Part shown: piece after piece, positions 48,759 through 59,099 of the stretch
How the letters are laid out: each line of letters starts with the position of its first letter
Numbering within the stretch: position 1 is the stretch's first letter
NCBI GenBank assembly: GCA_035048815.1
Contig: JAUCBN010000055.1
Coordinates: 2,983,501 to 3,047,500 of the forward strand
Length of the DNA: 64,000 nt
From: Abelmoschus esculentus
Lineage: Eukaryota; Streptophyta; Magnoliopsida; Malvales; Malvaceae
Direction of reading: 5' to 3'
Program-made: the position numbers and the translations under genes
The notes under the pieces: model-generated
The model's database searches: none
The model's input: the letters and a program-made list of their open reading frames with translations, nothing else
What the model was told of the DNA's origin: nothing

Positions 48759-49099
48759 GGCCTACGGGAGTTGGTGGTATCCCCAAAACTATGTTAATAG
48801 TACTTCGATTGGGGAGCAAAATCGAAGCAAAAGTAAAACAAATTAAGGGGAAAAAAGAACAATCCGCTTTCAACGCCTATTTCATTTCTCCCCGTTGCCA
48901 GTGTGATGATCTCCTGTTTTAAACTACTTTTTTTGCTTGGATCTAAGTTTTTCCACTTTCATATTGCTTGTTTATATGCTTCAACAAAAAGAAACCGATG
49001 ACTATTGACTGGTTACACTTGTTGTCTGCAGAGACTTGACTAAGGGTCTATATTTTTCTGAAAAACAAAGTAAAAAAAAAAAAAAAAATCTTTGTTAAA
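48759..49099. promoter_or_regulatory. Upstream region of P4H1
   Basis: It should contain the leader and promoter of the minus-strand P4H1 gene. No clear TATA box was picked out; the region ends in an A-tract at 49070-49088. Confidence 0.4.
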
Positions 49100-50580
49100 G
49101 GTCCTTTGTACACAATTTCTTATAAAAATTATAAAAAAAAATGTATATATAAATAAAATATTACGAAAGTAAAGATTTATGTATATACATATTTTTTAAT
49201 ATATAACGTAACGATTTGTGTACATACACAATTTATTACAAGAAAACATAATATGGTACAAAAAATGTAAGGTTTTGTATATGTACACAAATCACTATAA
49301 AGTATACACAAATCCTTACTAAAATTGTAAGAGAAAAGGTATATAGCGAATTTCTTACACCTACTCACCCATGAGTTAAATGACCTCAACTTAGTGTAAG
49401 GATTTGTATACATACACAATTCACTACGAGGAAACATAATATGGTACAAGAAATGTAAGGTTTTGTGTATGTACACAAATTATATAGAAATCCTTACAGA
49501 AATTGTAAGAAAAAAAGTATATACCAAATTTCTTACACCTACTCATCATAAGCTAAATGATATCAACTTAGTATAAGGATTTGTGTACATACACAATTTA
49601 CTACGAGAAAACATAATATGGTACAAAAAATAAGGTTTTGTGTATGTACACAAATTACTACAAAGAATACACAAATCTTTACCGAAATTGTAAGAGAAAA
49701 AGAATATACCGAATTTCTTACACCTTTTCACCATGAGTAAAAGATGTCAACTTAGTGTAAGGATTTGTGTACATACATAATTTATTACGACAAAACATAA
49801 TATGGTACAAAAAATGTAAAATTTTGTGTATGTACACAAATTACTATAAAGAATACATAAATCCGTACCAAAATTGTAAGAAAAAATGTATATATCGAAT
49901 TTCTTACACCTACTCACCCATGAGCTAAATGAGCTCAACTTAGTGGAATTTGTGTACATACACAATTTACTACGAGAAAACATAATATGGTACAAGAAAT
50001 ATAAAATTTTGTGTATGTACACAAATTACTATAAAGTATACACAAATGTTTACAGAAATTGTAAGAAAAAAGGTATATACCGAATTTCTTACACCTACTT
50101 ACCATAAGCTAAATGTGGTGAACTTAGTGTAAGGATTTGTGCACATACACAATTTACTACGAGAAAATATAATATGATACAAAAAATATAAGGGTTTGTG
50201 TATGTACACAAATTATTACAAAGTATACACAAATGATTACGAAAATTGTAAGGAAAAAAGGTATATACCAAATTTCTTACACCTACTCACCATGAGCTAT
50301 ATGAGTTCAACTTAGTGTAAGGATTTGTATACATGCGTGATTTACTACGAGAAAACATAATGTGATATAAAAAAATCTAAGGTTTTATGTATGTACACAA
50401 ATTACTATAAAATATACATAAATACTTACAGAAATTGTAAGAAAAAATGTATATACCGAATTTCTTACACCTACTCACTATGACCGAAATGAGGTCAACT
50501 TAATGTAAGGAATTGTGTACATACGTAATTTATTACGAGAAAACATAATATGGTACAAGAAATGTAAGGTTTTGTATTGG
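49100..50580 (+). repeat. Satellite-like tandem array G, about 8 units of 177-192 bp
   Basis: The word GGATTTGTGTACATACACAA (or close variants) recurs near 49209, 49400, 49577, 49761, 49944, 50133, 50321 and 50509. Each unit continues with TACGAGAAAACATAATATGG, GGTTTTGTGTATGTACACAA, ACCGAATTTCTTACACCTAC and a TGAGCTAAATGA-type segment. Units are roughly 85-95 percent alike by eye. ORFs across it are repeat artefacts. Confidence 0.9.
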
Positions 50581-50790
50581 TTAAGTATGTTAGTAGTTAG
50601 TTGAGCACCATAGGCCACTTGTATAAATAAACATGCAATACTCTTATATTTTAGATCAATAAAATTTACATTCTTATATCAATAGAATTTACATTTTTTT
50701 CAATTTATTCTCTATAATTACCTGTATAGGTAAACAATCTTTTCAATTCATTCTTTGTAGTTACCTATATAGGTAAACAATTCTTTTACA
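50573..50790 (+). mobile_element. Possible LTR fragment at the end of array G
   Basis: GTTAGTAGTTAGTTGAGCACC, then TTGTATAAATAAACATGCAAT and ATCAATAAAATTTACATTC look like the TATA and polyadenylation regions of a short LTR. Two imperfect copies of TTACCTGTATAGGTAAACAA follow at about 50720 and 50760. There are no internal genes or second LTR. Confidence 0.3.
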
Positions 50791-52740
50791 TAGTTGCTTA
50801 ACAATGCAAATGTTTTCGATCTGAATAAAATGGTATATAAATTGTGAAGGAAGGTATCAAAATCTCTTTGAAAACTTAATATCATTCATCGAGAATAAGA
50901 AACGGTATCGATACCTTTTAGAGTTGTATCGAAACATATTGTAAAATATGGTTGTTTTCAATTTTAAGATGTTTAAGGAAATTGGTGTTGGGTTATTCTT
51001 CTAACTTAAAAAAATTCTTCAAGTTGTCAATAAGTATGACCTTATAAAGTAGAAACTTTCTTACCTTTTGATTATCAAAATCAAATAGATAAAGGAACAT
51101 ATAATCCATATCATTAAACATGAATTTGCAATCCAACAAAAAATTAAAGCATGGTACTTAAACATAATAAGGTGCGTAAGTTTGACATGGTAAAACATGA
51201 TATGATAGTAACCCTAAAACATGAAATAGATACAAAAAATATTAAGGTAAGATTTTGAAACTAAACAAACATAAAATAGTTTAAAAAAATAAACTCAGAA
51301 ACCCTAAACCCAGAAAAAATAAACAAACATTATAAGATTTTGAAAAAAAATAAAAGAAATGAAACTTACCTCAAAATTGATCTTCCTTTTAACGTCGGAT
51401 TCTAGTTTTAAGTTAAAATAAGAGAGACAACTAGGAGAAAGATTGGATTCAAAGATTGAAGAAGAAGGGTTTGGAAGAAGGGGTTATGGAGTTTGGAAGA
51501 GGGATTCCCGCTTGAAGTAAATTTTGTAATTTTTTAAGGGGTAATGGATTGACTTGTTGAAAAATAAGTTTCCTATGAGTTTCTTATTTTAATCGAACGG
51601 TCAATAAAGATTTGGTTTAATCCTACGACCAAAATCAATTGGTCGTTTGTTAGGCGTTAATTAGTGCGTCGGTTTTTAGAATACCCCCTTTGTATAGGGT
51701 ATTGTTCTATTTTGATCACCAAATATAAAAAAAATTATATTAATAATTTATATTTTTAATCATTATCATTTTGGTCATCAGAATGTAGGAGTGTTTAAAA
51801 TTATTCAATTCGATTGACCCGATATGATAACCCAACAGAAAAATATTGAGTAATTCTAGAAAAAAAATTATCCGATTGAGTTGGATACCCGATCCGAGAA
51901 TAATTGGGTCAGGCTTGGACCTATTTTTTAATTACATGATACTGGATCCGACTAATTTTAATTTTTTTTAGTTTTAAATTATATTTTTATTTTAGATTCC
52001 TTAATATTTGCATCTAAAATTAAATTATATCTCTAAATTAGTTCTATGTTTGATTTATATATTTTTAAGTTTTAAAATTTTCAAATATATTTTTATTAAT
52101 TTGTTAATCCAAAAAAATATTTAAAATTAACTTTAAATCACTAATTTTTATATTTGGTTGCATTATAAAATTTTAAAATTTATATGTTTAATATATGATT
52201 TTTTTTTAATTTTAGAATAAAAATTATAAATTGAGTATCTGAGACCTAATTAACTGAGTACCCAAGTTTTGTGTCGATTTAAATAGGTCAGACACAAACC
52301 GAAAAATAAGTATCTGAAAAATCCGAGTATCTAATAATGAATACTCCTACCCGAACGTTAACCTTTATTAACTCTTGTTAAAACGCTATTATTACACGTT
52401 AATAAAAAGTTAATTTTAAATTTAAACTTCAAAATTTTAGAACTCTATCTTCATCATCTTCAAAATTTTAGTTTATCTACTTACATCTGAATATGTAGAT
52501 TCAGTTGCTTGAAGTTGATAAAGAAAAAGAATAGTAATGAAAACCTTTTTAACAAGATTATCAGAAACTGAATCAGAGAAATCATTGAAAAAAAAACAAT
52601 TTAGAGGGACGAATTCATGTTTTCTAAAATATTTTAAAATAAAACTATTAGTTTTTAACCGTTTGATTAGTCATCTTATTTTATAGCCATTAGATTAAAA
52701 AGGGAAAAGAATGATTTTAGAAAGGTAATCTGGTTAACCG
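50791..52740. other. Core between the two inverted satellite arrays
   Basis: No coding is recognised. 51300-51540 has a transcript-like GAAGAAGGGTTTGGAAG purine stretch. 51820-52330 is CCCGA/GGGT-rich, resembling 12840-13520. 52440-52560 shows nothing. Confidence 0.4.
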
Positions 52741-53784
52741 GTTAATTTGAAATAAGGATAATTTAAGATATTGTAATAAATACGATACTTATCGTTTTTA
52801 TTACGTTTTGGGTAATAAATTAGGTATAACTTATAATAATTTATGTACCTATTAAAATTATCACCATTCTTGTAATAAATTAGGTTTTCTTATAAGAAAA
52901 TATGTATATACATAAATGCTTACCCTAAACTGAACTCTTTTGAGTTTGGATGAGATCTTGTAATAAATACGGTACCTACCATTTTTATAATTAATTGGAT
53001 AATAAATCATGTACAACTTGTAATAATTTATGTACATATTAAAATTCCCACTCTTTTTATAATAAATTAGGTTTTCTCGTAAGAAAATATATATATACAT
53101 AAATATTTAGATAAGTCTACCGCGTGCATCGAACACCGTTAAAAATTATTAACGTTGAATACTACTGAATACTATTAAACTGAATATTCATATTTTAAAA
53201 GATTTTTGGACTTTTGATATTTATATGAATCTTCATATGAATTATTAAACCAAGTCTTTTTTTCATAGAACGGATAAACATACCAAATGATAAAAAAGGT
53301 GGTGTATGTTAATAGTTTTGAAGAAATTAAATTAGATTTTAAAAGTATACATTATGAAATTAAGTAATATTTTATAATTTAAAACTTAATAACTTATTTA
53401 AAGAAGTTAGAGAAAAAAGAACAAAAGAGAGAATTGATAAATTAATTTTTGAAATAGTGTTGCAAGAGGAAGAAGAAAAATGATAGGGAATTTGGGGTTT
53501 AATGAAAATATTTGATGACTTATTTCTTATTAGGATTAATCTGATATAATTTAATAATTTTAGTCCCTAAAATTATTATTAAATTATGTCATATCACAAT
53601 CTCCGTTAAATATTTAATGATTGGTGACCAAAACGATAATAAAATAAAATATTAGTGATAGTTTTGATGAAAAATTTAATTAGGTGACCGATATATAAAA
53701 AAGGTGATAGTTGGGTGATCACATGTGTAGTTTTTCTTATGAAAAATAATTTAATTAAAATTTTATTTTAAATAATTATTAATT

Positions 53785-54782
53785 GGATGAGTCTATCACG
53801 TGCGTCGAACATTGTTGAACACCGCTAATGATTAACACCACTGAACACTATTAACTTAATTAATAAAAATTAAAAATTTCAAGGACTAAACATATAATTT
53901 TAAATTATTTAAAATAAATTTTTAACAAATTATATATATTATATTTTATTTTTTAAAAATAATTTTTTAAAATAATTTTTAATTTAAAAATAAAAAAAAA
54001 TAAATCTAAAACCTAAAATCCTAAACTCAACTAAAAATACAAAACATTAAATCCTAAAATCCAAAACCCTAAATCATAAACTCTAAACTCTAAAACAATA
54101 AAACCATAAAATACTAAACAAAAAAATAACCATAACCTAAACCCTAAATAGAAAATTTGAAACTCTAAAAAATATAAACCCTAAACTTGAAACCCAAAAT
54201 TAGTTTAAGATTTAGATATAGGGGTTTTGGATATTTTAGAGTTTAATATTTAGGGTTTAGATTTAGTGTTTATGGTTTAATATTTTTAGGGTTTTTGATT
54301 TTAAGTTTTAGATTTAGGATTTTGAGATTTTATATTTTAGGGTTTAGAGTTTAATGTTTAGTGATTTAGATACATGAGTTTTGATTATGTTAGGGTTTAA
54401 GAATTTAGGGTTTAAATTTAGTGTTTAGGGTTTAATATTTTTAGGGGTTTTGATTTTATGTTTTAGATTTAGGGTTTTGAGATTTTATATTTTAGGGTTT
54501 AGAGTTTAATGTTTAGTGATTCAAGTTTTGGATTTTGATTTTAGGGTTTAGAGTTTAGGATTTTTTTATTTTTAAAATTAATTTAAATTATTATTTTATT
54601 TAATTATTTAAAAAATAAAATAATATATATAAAGTAATTTAATAAAAAATTATTTTAAATAATTTATAATTATACGTTGAATCCTTAAAATTTTTAATCT
54701 TTATTAATTAGTTTAATAATGCTCAGCGGTGTTCATCATTAACAATGTTCACCGGTGTTCGACGTCCGTTGTAGAATTTTCC
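53785..54782. mobile_element. Inner Mutator-like MITE nested in the outer one, with exact 9-bp target duplication
   Basis: The ends GGATGAGTCTATCACGTGCG and (inverse of right) GGAAAATTCTACAACGGACG belong to the same family as the outer element and 55463-55726. An exact direct repeat TTATTAATT flanks it at 53776-53784 and 54783-54791. Its centre is filled by a telomere-like inverted block. Confidence 0.85.
54000..54560. repeat. Degenerate telomere-type repeat in head-to-head (inverted) arrangement
   Basis: 54000-54195 is rich in CCCTAAA-type words (ACCCTAAA, CCTAAAATCC, AACCCTAAAT). 54205-54560 is rich in the inverse TTTAGGG (TTAGGGTTTAGAGTTTA, TTTAGGGTTTAGATTTAG). The switch point is near 54195-54205. 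The 3' arm also contains two longer near-copies (about 54240-54360 and 54390-54510). Confidence 0.85.
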
Positions 54783-55462
54783 TTATTAATTATACGTTAG
54801 CTTAAAATTTTTATTCTTTATTAATTAGTTTAATAATGTTTAGCAATGTTCAACGTTAGTAATGTTCGGCGGTGTTCGACGCCCGTCGTAGATTTTTCTT
54901 AAATGCTTACCCTAAGTTGAGTTCTTTTGAGTTTATGCGAGATTTTGTAATAAATACGATATATACCGTTTTTATTACATTTTGGGTAATAAATTAGGTA
55001 CAACTTGTAATAATTTATATACCTACTAAAATTCTCACCCTTCTTGTAATAAATTAGGTTTTTATGTAGGAAAATATATATGTACATAAATGCTTACCCT
55101 AAGTTAAACTCTTTTGAGTTTAGGTGAGATCTTGTAATAAATACGGTACCTACCGTTTTTATTACGTTTTGGGGTAATAAACTATATACAACTAGTAATA
55201 ATTTATGTATATACTAAAATTCTCACCCTTTTTATAATATATGTATGTACATAAATGCTTACCCTAAGTTGAACTCTTTTAAGTTTGGGTGAGATCTTGT
55301 AATAAATATGGTACTTACCGCTTTTATTATGTTTTAGGTAATAAACTATGTACAATTTATAATAATTTATGTACCTACTAAAATTCTTATCATTTTTCTA
55401 GTAAATAAAGTTTATCGTAGAAAAATAGGTATGTACATAAATCTTTACATCGTAATATTTTA

Positions 55463-55726
55463 GGAAAATTCTACAACGGGCGTCGAGCACCGCTGAACAC
55501 CACTAATGTTGAACATTGTTGAACACTATTAAATTAATTAATAAAAATTTAAAATCTCAAGGACTCAGTATGTAATTAATAAAAGTTTGATAAACTCAAC
55601 ATATTATTAATAATTATATGATTAGTCTTTTAGATTTTTATTCTTTATAAATTAATTTAATAATATTCAGCGGTGTTCAACATTAACGATGTTCAGCGGC
55701 GTTCGACGCTCGTTGTAGACTCATCC
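55463..55726. mobile_element. 264-bp Mutator-like MITE, same family, exact 9-bp target duplication
   Basis: The ends GGAAAATTCTACAACGGGCG and (inverse of right) GGATGAGTCTACAACGAGCG extend as ~100-bp inverted repeats so the element is almost one palindrome. The direct repeat AATATTTTA lies at 55454-55462 and 55727-55735. It sits inside the satellite array. Confidence 0.9.
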
Positions 55727-55866
55727 AATATTTTATGTATATGTCGTTCTTATTACAATTATTATAATTATTTATGTACAAACCTCGTAAGAAAATATGT
55801 ACAAACTGACTACCTGCTGAATAGGTCAGCCTTAAATTAGTCTTATTTTAATGGTTTCACCGTAGA

Positions 55867-55911
55867 ATCACCCGGAAGAGATTAGGATTTACCCGGAAGA
55901 GATTAGGATTT
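55867..55911. repeat. Direct duplication of a ~22-bp word
   Basis: ACCCGGAAGAGATTAGGATT occurs twice back to back. Confidence 0.8.
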
Positions 55912-56181
55912 GTGTCGGGGAATTTTAAAAAAATTAAAAAAATAATTAAAATTTGATGATCAAATTTAAAATTAACAATTTTTATTAGTATGCCACGTCA
56001 TTGTTTTAACGGAAGTTAATGAAAACTAACACAGGTGACCATAATAATAACATTTGAAAACGTAAATAATCATACTTTTTTTTTTTTCCGATTTGGATGA
56101 CCAAAATAACACGATTTAAACGAAAGGGACATCCGATAAAGATTTCCTAAAAAATATTTTAAATCATGTTTATCATGTCAT

Positions 56182-56350
56182 TTTTTTTTATTCAGCTATA
56201 GTGATTACAATAATATCTGTTCCAGAGTATACTCTCAACCTTTAAACATTAATCGCTCAATCACTATGCTGGCATCACTGAAGCTCGAACTTGTGATCTT
56301 TAGGAACAACAACCGTTCCTTTAACCGATGAGGCTAGATGGTTCGTGCTT
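56182..56350 (-). mobile_element. tRNA-derived SINE inserted in a MITE
   Basis: Read on the minus strand, it has a box-A-like TAGCCTCATCGG (56336-56325) and a box-B-like AGTTCGAGCTTC (about 56290-56279) with tRNA-like spacing of ~45 bp. A unique body with GAGAGTATACTCT follows, then an A-rich tail. The near-perfect 10-bp direct repeats ATCATGTCAT (56172-56181) and ACCATGTCAT (56351-56360) are its target duplication. The body matches the tandem units at 9366-9755. Confidence 0.8.
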
Positions 56351-56360
56351 ACCATGTCAT

Positions 56361-56560
56361 CTTTGGTCCCAATTAATCAGAACCGTTCATCTTAATTTTT
56401 TCAAGATGAATCATCATATATTTCCTACATGTAATTAGTGTGTGAGCAGTTATTATGTAGTTATTTAAAAATAAATGATATTGATTGCTTGGACCATGGA
56501 TGACGTGGTGAATAGAATTCACCTAATAATCTCTCCATCGAGTGGCTCTTGTAATACTAA
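56361..56560 (-). mobile_element. MITE family B copy, split by the SINE
   Basis: The reverse complement reads AAGAGCCACTCGATGGAGAG, ATTAGGTGAATTC, CACGTCATCCATGGTCCAAGC, then AACGGTTCTGATTAATTGGG, matching 58000-58235 in order. It stops at GATGACATGGT, where the SINE begins. Confidence 0.75.
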
Positions 56561-57361
56561 ATTTTGTCTAGGTTATGCTTGAAATAATTTTTATCCGAGT
56601 TTATATTCGAAATAAATCAATCCACGTCACCTTTTAATATTCAAAATCCTATAATCTACCATAATTTTATCCTCCCATTTTATTATTATTATTAAAACAA
56701 AAAATATAGATATAAATATTAAATAATGTTTTATTAGATATATAGTCTAATTTTATAAATATGACTCATCACTTTTTTTATATAATTAAAAATATAAAAA
56801 AAATATAATATAAAATTCCTTACTTGGTGGGTCTTATTTTTAACCGATTTTTACTTTTAAAGGGATAAATCAAAAATACTCTTCATCACTTTCGGTATTA
56901 AAATTTAAATCTTAACTTTATTCCTACAATAATAACCTTTATCGAATATATATAATATTTACCCTAACAGACCCATATTTTCCCTTAGCCGCATTCTTTT
57001 TCCCATTTCCATTTCTATTTTTTATGCAGTAAGGAATCATACACTTAACCTCTAGAATTATTCGACTCGTAGATTAATTGATCGAGCATATATTAAAATT
57101 TTAATATTTTTTATTTATTACGTGATCTTTATTATGGTTATATGAAAATATAGTTGATTTGGTTGATGATTTTTTATTTTATTTAAATTTATTTGTTATA
57201 TATTTTTATGTCTATGATTAATTTAAATTATGCTCAAGACTTAATGGGGTGTAACCTTAAATTAATTACATTAAATTCAGTTTAGTTTAGGTTTAGTTAG
57301 GGTGAAGCCTTTAATGTTAGTTTAGGGTCTAAAATTTTAATTTAATTAATTTAAATTAGAT
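56561..57361. other. AT-rich spacer, nothing recognised
   Basis: No ORF, RNA gene or clear element ends. Confidence 0.4.
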
Positions 57362-57930
57362 ATAAAGATAATTTTAACCTTTAACGTTTATGACTTTTGT
57401 TACTTTGGCCCTCATTCTTTTTTTAGGATAAATTTAGCCCTTAATCTATATTTTTTTTGACAAATATCTTATTTTTTAACTAGCATAATGATTAGATAGT
57501 TAAAAAATTTACGATAATGATACGTTATATATATATGTAGAATGGTATTTAAGATTTGAAAAATGCTTAATAGCCTTTTATTTTAGATTTAATTATTTTT
57601 TAATATTTTATTTGAATTTTAATTGTTTTATATTTTATGTTAGGATAAAATTATATTTTACATGTATATATTTGTCATTATCGTTAAATTTTAACGATAA
57701 TGACATGTTATATATATAGAATGAGGTTAGATGTCATGTTATTTAAAATATATTATCACATATATATGACATGTTAATGTCGTTAAACTTTTAACGGTCT
57801 AATCATTATGTCAGTTAAAAAATAAGTTATTTGTCAAAAAGACATAGGTTAAGGGTTAAAATTATCCCCAAAAAATAAAGACCAAAATGATAAAAATTAT
57901 AAACGTTAAGGGTAAAAATTATCTTTGTGC
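57362..57930. mobile_element. MITE with ~170-bp terminal inverted repeats
   Basis: Left AAAGATAATTTTAACCTTTAACG.. TTGACAAATATCTTATTTTT.. CATAATGATTAGA is inverted on the right side between about 57760 and 57927. The element is ~565 bp and non-coding, with AT-rich internal spacers. The target duplication was not resolved. Confidence 0.75.
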
Positions 57931-57999
57931 CTTTAATTTATGTCCGAATTAATTGGATGAATGTTAAATTAATTTAAATCTCTTTTAATATTAGTGCTA

Positions 58000-58235
58000 C
58001 AAGAGCCACTCGATGAAGAGATATTAGGTGAACTCTATTCATCACGTTATCTATAGTCCAAGCAATCAAGACCGTTCATCTTTAAATAACTACCTAAGAA
58101 CTGTTCACCCACTAATTATATGTAGAAAAGAGATGATCGATGATTCACCTTAAAAAAATTAAGATAAACAGTCTTGATTAATTAGGACCACAGATGACAC
58201 GGTGAATATAATTCATCTAATAATTTTTCATCTTA
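58000..58235 (+). mobile_element. MITE family B copy
   Basis: Contains ACAAGAGCCACTCGATGAAG, ATTAGGTGAACTC, the ATAGTCCAAGCAATCAAGACC segment and ends near TTCATCTAATAAT. It is the best preserved of the copies in the window. Confidence 0.7.
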
Positions 58236-58384
58236 TATTTTAAAGTAGACACATCGGATAAGAGTATAGATAAAACAAATCTTAAAGCAAAAATAATCCT
58301 CAAATTCTTTTGTTCCATAAGGCAACAAGTTTGCCGACGGTATTCCTAAACTAAAGGATCTTACTATCTATAGACTATGATTTA

Positions 58385-58826
58385 TAGGAACAACAAAACT
58401 CAATTTGACTTGAAAAAATCAAATAACTCGATTCGAGATAAAAATATTCGACTCATTTTGATTTGACTCAAAATTTTATAAACTCGGATAACTCAAAAAA
58501 AATTAAATAAAGTTTGAATTATAAAACGAAAATTCGAATAACTCAATTTTTTATAATATATATTGATATATAAAAATATGAAGAAATATTGCTATACATG
58601 AAGAAATATATATATATATATATAACTTATAGGATTAGTGAAAGTTGTTTAGATTATAATCAAATCGTACTGTAACATAATAAATAATTACAATTAAATT
58701 TTTATAAGAAATCGAAACTAGACTCGACTCGAATTTTTTTCGAATGAAAGTTCGAATGATAAAATTAGACTCGTCAACTCGAATAACTCGGAATTTTTTG
58801 ACTCGACTCGATCGAACGCTACCCTA
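58385..58826. mobile_element. hAT-type MITE, 8-bp target duplication
   Basis: The element begins TAGGAACAAC and ends GAACGCTACCCTA, is rich in GACTCGACTCGA/TCGAATAACTCG and is 442 bp long. An exact 8-bp direct repeat ATGATTTA flanks it (58377-58384, 58827-58834). An 8-bp duplication is typical of hAT elements. Confidence 0.8.
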
Positions 58827-58834
58827 ATGATTTA

Positions 58835-59099
58835 TATGTTGTTGCCTCCAAATCTTAAAATCTTGTTACATAGGATGTCTCAGCTCCATTTATTACAATT
58901 CTGTTGCTACTTAGTTTCACTAGGCATCTTCCATTTCAATTAAAAAATTATGTCCCTTATATAATTAAATTTTATTGACTAAAGACATTCGAAAGCATAA
59001 ACACGAACATAAATAAACATACCTTTAGGGTTTATGGTGCTTTTTTCTAAGATTTATGTTCTTTGAGAGTGAACCATGTCTACCATGTTGATTGCAGCA
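58835..59099. other. 3' flank of the lipase gene
   Basis: Likely holds the 3' untranslated region of the minus-strand lipase. Nothing else seen. Confidence 0.4.

Larger units (their letters stand above)
53109..54899. mobile_element. Outer Mutator-like MITE inserted in satellite array H
   Basis: The left end AGATAAGTCTACCGCGTGCA and the inverse of the right end AGAAAAATCTACGACGGGCG form the ends of inverted repeats that include the TCGAACACCG motif. The target duplication TAAATATTT / TAAATGCTT (53100-53108, 54900-54908) is 9 bp with two mismatches. The 1.8-kb length includes the inner element at 53785-54782. No transposase is seen. Confidence 0.75.
52741..55830 (-). repeat. Satellite-like tandem array H, at least 5 units of 164-188 bp, inverse orientation to array G, interrupted by MITEs
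   Basis: The landmark GGTAATAAATTAGG (variants) lies near 52811, 53000, 54986, 55174 and 55338. Removing the insert 53109-54899 plus its duplication leaves 186 bp between the second and third landmarks, so the array was continuous. The reverse complement of a unit aligns along its length with a unit of array G (CAACTTAGGGTAAGCATTT; TGTACATACA; AAAACCTAATTT; TTACAAGAAG; ACGGTATAT). Further unit sequence continues to about 55830 after the MITE at 55463-55726. Confidence 0.85.

Noticed and set aside
49177..50107. Several ORFs of 60-99 codons starting MYIHK.. or MYISN.. with similar sequences
   Set aside because: They are the satellite monomers read in one frame; similarity follows the tandem repeat and there is no coding signature.
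52861..55087. Similar short ORFs MYIYIFL..NLIYYKK
   Set aside because: Translated satellite array H units, not proteins.
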